Assembly (NCBI GenBank): GCA_036375275.1
Contig: DASUSF010000276.1
Coordinates: 1-11,124, forward strand
DNA length: 11,124 nt
Reading direction: 5' to 3'
From: DASUSF01 sp036375275
GTDB taxonomy: Bacteria > Pseudomonadota > Alphaproteobacteria > Geminicoccales > Geminicoccaceae
The notes under the pieces were generated by a model that was not told the DNA's origin, ran no database searches, and worked only from the letters and a program-made list of their open reading frames with translations. Both the position numbers and the translations under genes were made by a program. Every line of letters begins with the position of its first letter. The first letter of the stretch is position 1. Of this stretch, positions 1 through 5,027 are shown in pieces.

Positions 1-290
1 AGCGACGCGTCGATCCGCACCCCTTCGATCTGCATCCGCCAGCCGCCCTGGAAGCTGATGTTGGGGATGAAGGTGAGCTGCAGGCAGCCCACGAGTTCGG
101 CCCCGTGCTCGACCACCACGAGCCGGTTGTTCGGGTCGCCCTCGATCGCCCGGAACGCGCGGAGGTAGCTCTCCGGGAGCGGGTCCGCGAAGCGCTCGCG
201 GGTCCGGCCGAGGTCGTCGTCGGCGAGCAGGCGCACGACGGCTGCGAGATCCGCCTCCGCCGCGTCCCGGAACCTCAGCCCAATCTCCAA
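1..290 (-). CDS. GNAT family N-acetyltransferase, N-terminal part (cut by window edge)
   Basis: Ninety-six residues are visible before the gene runs off position 1. The translation has the pattern of a GNAT acetyltransferase: an opening strand (GLRFRDAAEADLAAVVRLL), a DP-L-P-YL-AF-AI helix region, then LVVVE and LVGCLQLTFIP strands and the IEGVRID strand that normally precedes the acetyl-CoA loop (R/Q-x-x-G-x-G/A). That loop lies outside the window, so cofactor binding cannot be confirmed. The family moves an acetyl group from acetyl-CoA to an amine; the substrate here is unknown. The start is a TTG at 290-288, preceded by an in-frame stop and a GGAGCGA ribosome-binding site. It begins 15 bases after the stop of the 57-residue membrane protein gene, so the two are probably co-transcribed. 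Confidence 0.85.
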   Translation of the reverse strand, partial: MEIGLRFRDAAEADLAAVVRLLADDDLGRTRERFADPLPESYLRAFRAIEGDPNNRLVVVEHGAELVGCLQLTFIPNISFQGGWRMQIEGVRIDAS

Positions 291-305
291 GGCCCGTCGC
301 TCCGC

Positions 306-479
306 TTAGATCAGGTCCAGGATGTCGGCGAACAGCACGCGCAGGCAGAACAGGAGTGCTATGCACCCGAACAGGGTCCGGACCAGATCCCGATCGCCGT
401 CGGCATCACGGTAGGTCAGGCCGTGCCAGGCGATCAGGCCCGTGACCAGGACGAAGATCCAGTTGACCAGCGATTCCAT
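306..479 (-). CDS. 57-residue membrane microprotein (hypothetical)
   Basis: This short gene encodes 57 residues from an ATG at 479-477 to a TAA at 308-306, with a GTAAGG ribosome-binding site about 8 bases upstream. Two hydrophobic segments can be seen: about residues 4-22 (from VNWIFVLVTGLIAW) and about 33-53 (from VRTLFGCIALLFCLRVLF). A short charged loop (YRDADGDRD) separates them, suggesting a two-span inner-membrane hairpin. I do not recognise a family. It sits 15 bases upstream of the GNAT gene on the same strand, in the layout of a two-gene operon. The reading frame keeps the G/C-rich third positions of its neighbours, which supports it as a real gene. Function unknown. Confidence 0.6.
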   Translation of the reverse strand: MESLVNWIFVLVTGLIAWHGLTYRDADGDRDLVRTLFGCIALLFCLRVLFADILDLI

Positions 480-567
480 CCGCGAGCCTTACCCCGCCGT
501 CGCTGGCCGCGAAAGGGCGGGGCTGGAGCCTTCTCGATGAGGTGGAACCACCCCGGACAGCGATTCT

Positions 568-672
568 ATGGCGCTCATGGAAAGCGAACGGCTCTATTCC
601 AATGGGATGGAGCAGCTTTATCCGGACGACGATCGCCAGACGGCGGTCGTGTCCGACCGGATGCTGCTCTAA
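568..672 (+). CDS. Possible 34-residue small ORF
   Basis: In the 189-base gap between the 57-residue gene and the DUF190 gene, an ATG at 568 opens a 34-codon frame ending in TAA at 670-672. The product is hydrophilic (ESERLYSNGMEQLYPDDDRQ in the middle) and matches no family I know. A weak GGACAG lies about 7 bases upstream. Its TAA overlaps the TAG of the convergent DUF190 gene by two bases. Codon third positions are mostly G/C, but the stretch is less GC-rich than its surroundings. A 12-base palindrome (GGTGGAACCACC, 541-552) lies just upstream. The frame could be chance. Confidence 0.25.
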   Translation: MALMESERLYSNGMEQLYPDDDRQTAVVSDRMLL

Positions 673-1025
673 GGCGCCGTCGGAGCCTTGCCGGGGCCGG
701 TCGGATCGAAGCGGATCACCTCGACCGGCTGGAGGGTCGCGATCGCGTCGCCCATGATCGGCCCGACCTGCCGCAGAAAAGCCTCGAGCTTCGGCCGATC
801 GTCGACCAGCTCGACGATCATCGGCAGGTCGTGGCTGAGCCTGAGGATCTTGGACGTGTGCAGGTGGGCGGTGTGGCCGAAGCCCATGGGCCCCCGGAGC
901 ACGGTGGCGCCGGCGAGGTGGGCGTCGCGGGCGCGGACGACGAGCTCCTCGTAGAGCGGGCGGCCGCCCGCCTTGTGGGCTTCGCCGAGGTAGATCCGGA
1001 GCAGCGCCGCCTCGCCCCTCTCCAT
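669..1025 (-). CDS. DUF190 family protein
   Basis: The product is 118 residues with the hallmarks of DUF190, small cytosolic proteins predicted to share a PII-like ferredoxin fold: an ALLRIYLGE strand at about 7-15, the RGPMGFG loop at about 44-50, and the LPMIVELVD strand further on. The start is the ATG at 1025-1023, preceded by AGGAGAAGG. Earlier upstream starts in this frame would read through crcB and are rejected. It begins 10 bases after the crcB stop, so the two are clearly in one transcription unit. DUF190 genes are often found beside crcB, and a role in regulating or supporting fluoride export is inferred from that association. The biochemical activity is not known. Confidence 0.85.
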   Translation of the reverse strand: MERGEAALLRIYLGEAHKAGGRPLYEELVVRARDAHLAGATVLRGPMGFGHTAHLHTSKILRLSHDLPMIVELVDDRPKLEAFLRQVGPIMGDAIATLQPVEVIRFDPTGPGKAPTAP

Positions 1026-1035
1026 GACCCTTCTC

Positions 1036-1419
1036 CTATCGCATGATCGTCTGGGCGAGGACGACCCCGAGCCAGACGCCGAGCAGGCACAGCCCGACCG
1101 ACAGCCCGACATTGAGCGCGGCGAGCCACCACTCGCCGTCCTGCAGGAGGGCCAGGGTCTGCAGGCTGAACGACGAGAAGGTGGTGAAGCCGCCGAACAC
1201 CCCGATCATGACCATCTGGCGGACCTCCGGCACGACCAGGAGGCGGCCGTCCGGCCCGGTGACCTCGGCGACGATCCCGATCAGCCCCGAGCCGAGCACG
1301 TTCACCACCAGCGTGCCGAGCGGGAAGGTCTCGCCGAACGCGCTCGCGACCAGCCCCGAGCACCAGTAGCGGAGCACCGAGCCGAGCGCCCCGCCGAGCG
1401 CGACGTAGAGCGCGATCAC
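1036..1419 (-). CDS. crcB: CrcB/Fluc fluoride ion channel
   Basis: The product is 127 residues, the normal length for a single-domain Fluc subunit, with four hydrophobic segments. Family motifs are present: GGALGSVLRY at about 9-18, a FPLGTLVVN stretch ending in the conserved Asn at about 40, and GGFTTFSSFS at about 76-85, which holds the Phe/Thr/Ser residues that line the fluoride pathway and central sodium site in known structures. Fluc proteins are dual-topology dimers in the inner membrane that let fluoride leave the cell. The start is a GTG at 1419-1417; no strong ribosome-binding site precedes it, so translation may depend on the upstream gene 25 bases away. DUF190 follows 10 bases after the stop. 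I saw no fluoride riboswitch-like sequence upstream. Confidence 0.93.
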   Translation of the reverse strand: MIALYVALGGALGSVLRYWCSGLVASAFGETFPLGTLVVNVLGSGLIGIVAEVTGPDGRLLVVPEVRQMVMIGVFGGFTTFSSFSLQTLALLQDGEWWLAALNVGLSVGLCLLGVWLGVVLAQTIMR

Positions 1420-1444
1420 CGGAGGAAGCGCAAGGAACGCGGCC

Positions 1445-1873
1445 TCAGTAGCAGGGCGGCAGGTAGCAGGCCTGGTACCACGGCGTCAGCTCGGCGACGG
1501 TGGCGGCGCCGGTGAGCAGCGTGCCCATGATCACGGCGATCCAGAGCATGGCGCGGAGCCCGCGATTGTACATGTCCATGGTCAGCGGCTTCGGCATCAC
1601 GCCGAACCCGCGCGGGTCCAGCACCCCCTGGTCCGCCTGCTCGATCACCGCCCGCGCGAGGTGACGGACCCAGCTCGGCACCTGCTGCTTGAACATGTAG
1701 GGCAGGTAGTGGCGCTCGATGCCGTCGTCGCCGATCTCGGCGCCGTACCACCTCCGGTAGGCCAGATGGAAGAACTCGAACTCGGTCACCTGGAGCAGCG
1801 CCGCGGCCTCGAGCACGTCCGCGACGTCGTCCGGCATGTTCTTCTCGTCGAAGAAGAGCCTGCGCTTCACCAT
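1445..1873 (-). CDS. Hypothetical single-span membrane protein
   Basis: The product is 142 residues and I do not recognise a family. The first hundred residues are soluble and mixed-charge, with aromatic-rich stretches (EFEFFHLAYRRWYG at about 31-44, HYLPYMFKQQVPSWVR at about 55-70). One hydrophobic segment follows at about 108-127 (MLWIAVIMGTLLTGAATVA), then a short tail with two Cys (CYLPPCY). This predicts a tail-anchored-like protein of the inner membrane. The ATG at 1873-1871 is preceded by a G-rich tract (GGATGGGGG). It lies 67 bases downstream of thyX and 25 bases upstream of crcB on the same strand, so it could be expressed with either. No link to fluoride or thymidylate metabolism can be seen in the protein itself. 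Confidence 0.75.
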   Translation of the reverse strand: MVKRRLFFDEKNMPDDVADVLEAAALLQVTEFEFFHLAYRRWYGAEIGDDGIERHYLPYMFKQQVPSWVRHLARAVIEQADQGVLDPRGFGVMPKPLTMDMYNRGLRAMLWIAVIMGTLLTGAATVAELTPWYQACYLPPCY

Positions 1874-1940
1874 CCCCCATCCGACCGGCGCGCACCTCGT
1901 GAAGAGATAGCTCCCCGCCCCCGATCCGAAAAGACCCGGG

Positions 1941-2912
1941 TCAGCCGCGCCCGAGAAGGGCCTCGAGTTCCCGCCACTCGCGGGCGCTGAGCCCGCTCGC
2001 CGCCTGGTCGACCTCCTCGCCGTCGAGCATCCGGCGGACCACGTCGAGCGCGGCGCCGGAGAGCTCGGCGCCGTTGATCCGGTAGTTCAGGAACGCTTCG
2101 GCCGTCTGCGGCACCCAGCGGCGGACGACCTCGAGCAGGACCTCCGCGTACGCACGGATCTCGTACTGTGCATGCAGATCGATCCGCAACGCGATGAAAT
2201 GCATGAGGTTATGGAGGTCGACCTTCCAGTACCACTGGGTGTAGGTGTTGAGAGGGAGCGTCATGCGGGCGAGCTCGCGGGCGAGCCCCTGCCGGCCCGG
2301 GTCGATCACCTCGCCGGCCCGGTCCCGGTTCAGCAGCTCGAGGTAGCGCTGGTAGGCCGCGTCGGCGTTGTCCCGGATCGCCTGCCGGGCCCCGGCCGCC
2401 TCCCCCGCATCGACCGCGGCCGCGCGGCCCTGCCGGTTGCTCCGGGCCTGGGCGGCGAGATGGGCCGGCTCGGGGAGGTAGAACTCGTCCTCGAGGACCG
2501 AGTAGCGCGCCGAATACTCGTTGACGCTGGCGGTGCGATGCCGGATCCACTGCCGCGCGACGAAGATCGGCAGCTTCACGTGCAGCTTGAGCTCGCACAT
2601 CTCGAACGGCGAGGTGTGCCGCATCCGCATCAGGTAGTTGATCAGCCCCTGATCGTCGCGCACCGACCTCGTGCCGCGGCCGTAGGACACCCGCGCCGCC
2701 TGGACGATCGCGGCATCGTCGCCCATGTAGTCGACGACCCGGACGAAGCCGGCGTCGAGCACCTCGAGCGGCTGGTAGAGGATCTCCTCGAGCGCGGGCA
2801 CCACGGCCCGCCGGGTCGGCGTCCGCTGCGCGCGCAGCTCCTCGATCTCCGCGTCCGGAGCGACGCCCCCCGCCACCTCGGGCCGCGTCGCCCGGCTCTG
2901 CTCGTCGCCCAT
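1941..2912 (-). CDS. thyX: Flavin-dependent thymidylate synthase ThyX
   Basis: ThyX makes dTMP from dUMP using methylene-tetrahydrofolate, NADPH and FAD, and replaces ThyA in organisms that lack it. The diagnostic ThyX motif RHRxxSxNExSxRY is intact at about residues 124-137 (RHRTASVNEYSARY). HTSPFEMCEL at about 99-108 and a C-terminal YTQWYWKVDLHNLMHFIALR stretch are also typical of the family. The chosen start, ATG at 2912-2910, gives 323 residues and has a GGGGGACGAGG ribosome-binding site. A longer frame from 2963 would add 17 residues that lie over a 9-bp inverted repeat and is less likely. The N-terminal 45 residues before the conserved domain are longer than in many ThyX proteins. The gene diverges from ssrA. 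Confidence 0.96.
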   Translation of the reverse strand: MGDEQSRATRPEVAGGVAPDAEIEELRAQRTPTRRAVVPALEEILYQPLEVLDAGFVRVVDYMGDDAAIVQAARVSYGRGTRSVRDDQGLINYLMRMRHTSPFEMCELKLHVKLPIFVARQWIRHRTASVNEYSARYSVLEDEFYLPEPAHLAAQARSNRQGRAAAVDAGEAAGARQAIRDNADAAYQRYLELLNRDRAGEVIDPGRQGLARELARMTLPLNTYTQWYWKVDLHNLMHFIALRIDLHAQYEIRAYAEVLLEVVRRWVPQTAEAFLNYRINGAELSGAALDVVRRMLDGEEVDQAASGLSAREWRELEALLGRG

Positions 2913-2922
2913 TGCCTCGTCC

Positions 2923-2943
2923 CCCGCTGCCGCCGGCAGCGGG
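2923..2943 (-). promoter_or_regulatory. 9-bp perfect hairpin just upstream of the thyX ribosome-binding site
   Basis: CCCGCTGCC and GGCAGCGGG form a perfect 9-bp inverted repeat around a 3-base loop. On the thyX strand its 3' arm ends 10 bases before the ATG and abuts or overlaps the G-rich ribosome-binding site. A stem this GC-rich could reduce ribosome access or protect the 5' end of the mRNA. No known riboswitch class is recognised, and the regulatory role is inferred only from position. Confidence 0.4.
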
Positions 2944-2991
2944 TTGTAGCAGCCCCGCCGCAAAACCGCACCCTGAGGCAGTCCGGATGGA

Positions 2992-3019
2992 TTGAACGCC
3001 GCGCCGGATGGCCTATATT
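2992..3019 (+). promoter_or_regulatory. Sigma70-type promoter of ssrA
   Basis: TTGAAC (2992-2997) and TATATT (3014-3019) are separated by 16 bases, close to the TTGACA/TATAAT consensus and standing out from the surrounding GC-rich sequence. Transcription would start near 3026, just before the first structured segment of the permuted tmRNA. A strong housekeeping promoter is what an abundant stable RNA needs. No second promoter of similar quality was noticed before sspB. Confidence 0.65.
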
Positions 3020-3108
3020 GTGCCCTGTCGGTGACGGCCGACTATGGCGATAAACGCCGTCCGGAATAGGCGTTGCGGACCCGGGGGCAGTACCCGGCGC
3101 CTCCACCA

Positions 3109-3139
3109 ACCCCACCCGGTCCGGATGGTCCGGTCCTGA
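3109..3139 (+). other. Intervening segment of pre-tmRNA, probably removed
   Basis: This 31-base stretch lies between the genomically encoded CCA of the acceptor piece and the first base of the coding piece. In permuted tmRNAs this loop is cut out by tRNA-processing enzymes, leaving two RNAs held together by base pairing. It contains a short CCGGA/TCCGG inverted repeat. Confidence 0.75.
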
Positions 3140-3224
3140 GGGGGCGAAACAGGCTCGACGTGCGTAGTAAAGGGACGGTTTTCGCCCGGCATGGTACCGC
3201 CGTTATCGGGCCAAAAATACAGCT

Positions 3225-3257
3225 GCCAACGACAACCGTATGGCACTCGCTGCCTGA
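3225..3257 (+). other. tmRNA tag reading frame, tag ANDNRMALAA
   Basis: The frame GCC AAC GAC AAC CGT ATG GCA CTC GCT GCC TGA lies in the coding piece of ssrA, after the A-rich AAAAATACAGCT linker that usually precedes the resume codon. With the alanine carried by tmRNA itself, the finished tag would be AANDNRMALAA. AND and the terminal LAA match known tags; LAA is the ClpX recognition end. The stop codon sits in the 5' strand of a hairpin, CCTGA-TCAC-TCAGG (3253-3266), equivalent to the helix after the tag in other tmRNAs. An aromatic residue is usual in the middle of the tag, but R-M occurs here. Confidence 0.9.
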
Positions 3258-3385
3258 TCACTCAGGTAAGCGCGGTCCGAGGGGCACCGGGCAACAGAAG
3301 CCCCTCACCCTCCCCGCCCCGGCGGGCGGGTCAGCGCGAGGCGCCGCGCGAAGAACCATCCTCTGAACCACCTGAGCGCGCCAGC

Positions 3386-3919
3386 ATGCCATCAAGCCAC
3401 ATCGATTACAGCCGGCTCGTCGAGCGTGCGCTCCGCCGCGTCCTCCACGACGCGCTCGAGGTCGTCGAGCAGCAGGGTCTGCCCGGCCGCCACCACCTCT
3501 ACATCACGTTCCGCACGCAGGCCGACGGCGTCCGGCTGAGCGACGCGCTCAGGGCGCGCTACCCGAGCGAGATGACGATCGTCCTGCAGCACGAGTTCTG
3601 GGCGCTCGAGGTGGACGACACCGGCTTCGGGGTGACGCTCTCCTTTGGCGGCTCGCCCGAGCGGATCATCGTCCCGTTCGAGGCGGTGACCGTGTTCGCG
3701 GACCCGAGCGTCGAGTTCGGGCTGCAGTTCCAGGGCGACGCGCCGGCGCCGGCCAGGGCCGTCCCGGAGGCGCCCCGGCGCGAGGCGCCGCTCGAGGAGC
3801 TGCCGAAGCGGGACGGCGAGGCCGGGGTCGTGACCGCCCTGCCGAAGCCGGAGCGGGGCGACGGGACCGACGACGGCAGCGCCGAGGTGGTGACGCTCGA
3901 CCAGTTCCGGAAGAAGTGA
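3386..3919 (+). CDS. sspB: SspB, ClpXP adaptor for ssrA-tagged proteins
   Basis: The product is 177 residues of the alphaproteobacterial SspB type. Residues 1-120 form the substrate-binding domain: an N-terminal helix (YSRLVERALRRVLHDAL), the HHLYITFRT strand, a YPSEMTIVLQ strand at about 59-68, and GFGVTLSFGGSPERIIVPF at about 80-98. A proline- and acid-rich linker (about 118-165) leads to VVTLDQFRKK at 168-177, which fits the short C-terminal ClpX-binding tail of SspB proteins. SspB binds the tmRNA tag and tethers the substrate to ClpX. An open frame extends upstream to 3191, but those 65 codons lie in tmRNA and are not coding; the ATG at 3386 gives the normal length. The ribosome-binding site is weak. 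No clear terminator or promoter separates it from ssrA. Confidence 0.93.
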   Translation: MPSSHIDYSRLVERALRRVLHDALEVVEQQGLPGRHHLYITFRTQADGVRLSDALRARYPSEMTIVLQHEFWALEVDDTGFGVTLSFGGSPERIIVPFEAVTVFADPSVEFGLQFQGDAPAPARAVPEAPRREAPLEELPKRDGEAGVVTALPKPERGDGTDDGSAEVVTLDQFRKK

Positions 3920-3934
3920 CCGGCCGGGCGACGC

Positions 3935-4675
3935 TCAGGCGAAGACGCCCAGCAGCTGCCGCAGGCTGAGCAGCATGACCAGGACCGCGACGAGGATCAT
4001 GAGCGGGCGGTCGGGCAGGCGCTGGACCACGTAGGCCGCGAATGGCGCCGCCAGCGCGCCGCCGAGGATCAGGCCCGCGATGATCGGCCACAGCTCGAGG
4101 CCGATGGTGAAGATGAAGGTCGCCGAGATGGTCGCGGTCACGAAGAACTCGGCGCAGTTCACCGAGCCGATCGCATAGCGCGGCGTGGCGCCCCGGCCGA
4201 GAAGGGTCGAGGCGACGATCGGCCCCCAGCCGCCGCCACCGACCGCGTCCACGAAGCCGCCGCCGAGCCCGAGGGGGATCAGCCGGTGCGGCCGGTCGGG
4301 GCCGGCAGGGCGGCCGCGCACCGCCTTCCAGAGGATGACCACGCCCATGACCAGGAGATAGGCGCTGACCAGCGGGCGCATGGTCTCGCCCGGCAGCGAG
4401 GCGAGCAGGTAGGCGCCGAGCGCGCCGCCGATCATGCCCGGCACCACGAGCCTTCGAAACAGCTCCCGGTCGACGTTGCCGAACCACCAGTGCGAGGCGC
4501 CGGACACCCCGGTGGTGACCACCTCGGCGGCGTGCACGCTGGCGCTCGCGACCGCGGGCGCCACGCCGAGGCTGAGCAGGACCGTGGTGGCGCTCACGCC
4601 GTAGGCCATGCCGAGGGCGCCGTCGACCAGCTGCGCGGCGAAGCCGACGGCCGCGAACAAGAGGACGTCCTCCAT
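3935..4675 (-). CDS. TauE/SafE family inner-membrane permease
   Basis: The product is 246 residues and almost wholly hydrophobic, with about eight predicted membrane segments. It has the two-fold repeat typical of TauE/SafE (formerly DUF81): a first half opening with FAAQLVDGALGMAYGVSATT and a second half with LGGGFVDAVGGGGWGPIVAS. These paired G-x-x-D-x-x-x-G-G signatures are the family hallmark. Members export or exchange organic and inorganic sulfur anions such as sulfite, sulfoacetate or thiosulfate, so the substrate cannot be assigned from sequence. The ATG at 4675-4673 follows a GGGAGG ribosome-binding site. It converges on sspB with a 15-base gap and no obvious terminator, and it diverges from the M20 hydrolase gene. 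A link to C-S compounds via the downstream decarboxylase is possible but speculative. Confidence 0.9.
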   Translation of the reverse strand: MEDVLLFAAVGFAAQLVDGALGMAYGVSATTVLLSLGVAPAVASASVHAAEVVTTGVSGASHWWFGNVDRELFRRLVVPGMIGGALGAYLLASLPGETMRPLVSAYLLVMGVVILWKAVRGRPAGPDRPHRLIPLGLGGGFVDAVGGGGWGPIVASTLLGRGATPRYAIGSVNCAEFFVTATISATFIFTIGLELWPIIAGLILGGALAAPFAAYVVQRLPDRPLMILVAVLVMLLSLRQLLGVFA

Positions 4676-5027
4676 GGGAACCTCCCGTGGCGAGGATCCG
4701 GTCGGGATCGAGATGGAGCTTTGGGGGGTGGGCTGCCGGAGACGCCGGAGCGGCGTCGGGGCGGTCCGGGGTCAGCGCCGGCTTCGGGCGCGATCGGACG
4801 AGGTTGCGGTGGACATGGCCATTGGCCTCCGAGGGCAATGCCGCGCTCGTCGGTCAGACAAGCAGAATGCTCAGGGGGGCGATAGCCGCCGTTTTTGCAT
4901 GGCGGCGTGCGAATCTGAGGGGCGTCCCGGTAGCGAGGGGAGGTCGGCTTCGCGGCTGTTCAGGGGATGCGGGCCGGGCTAACGAGGATCGGTGGCGATG
5001 TTCGACTGCGGCAGCGGGGGGAGAGAC
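4676..5027. other. Divergent intergenic region between tauE-like and M20 genes
   Basis: This roughly 350-base gap separates two divergent genes and should hold both promoters, but I found no convincing -35/-10 pair on either strand. It has two small inverted repeats: GGCC-ATT-GGCC (4817-4827) and GCCGCC-N10-GGCGGC (4885-4890 with 4901-4906), the latter enclosing a T-rich loop (GTTTTTGCAT). Short open frames crossing it lack ribosome-binding sites or family features and look like chance. A GTG at 4992 and an ATG at 4998 are in frame with the M20 gene but are weaker starts than the ATG at 5028. Confidence 0.4.

Larger units (their letters stand above)
3026..3320 (+). ncRNA. ssrA: Permuted two-piece tmRNA (acceptor piece first, then coding piece)
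   Basis: tmRNA rescues stalled ribosomes and adds a degradation tag. Here the tRNA-like 3' end comes first. A T arm has a 5-bp stem CCGGG/CCCGG (3081-3085 with 3093-3097) and a 7-base GGCAGTA loop. It is followed by the acceptor strand CGCCTCC (3098-3104), then A and CCA (3105-3108). After a spacer at 3109-3139, the partner acceptor strand GGGGGCG (3140-3146) pairs over all seven positions, one being G-U. AAACAGGCTCGACG follows as the D-loop-like element. CGTAGT (3163-3168) can pair with ACTATG (3041-3046) as a P2-like helix. A PK1-type pseudoknot is possible (ACGG 3175-3178 with CCGT 3200-3203, GCCCG 3184-3188 with CGGGC 3207-3211). The tag frame and a later 7-bp stem (3279-3285 with 3300-3306) follow. 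The permuted order is typical of alphaproteobacteria. The outer ends are approximate. Confidence 0.93.

Noticed and set aside
1874..1940. Fluoride riboswitch upstream of the crcB genes
   Set aside because: I found no match to the conserved core of the crcB motif in this short gap. The sequence is only G-rich.
3009..3061. Fluoride-riboswitch-like string GGCGATAAACGCC before the tmRNA acceptor arm
   Set aside because: It only superficially resembles a riboswitch piece and fits the 5' part of the tmRNA acceptor piece, which has strong independent support.
3307..3349. Rho-independent terminator after ssrA
   Set aside because: Short GC stems exist (for example GCGCG/CGCGC at 3334-3349), but none is followed by a T tract.
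3191..3385. Upstream extension of the sspB reading frame, 65 extra codons
   Set aside because: The stretch lies mostly inside the tmRNA coding piece and is not in the tag frame. The SspB family begins at the ATG at 3386.
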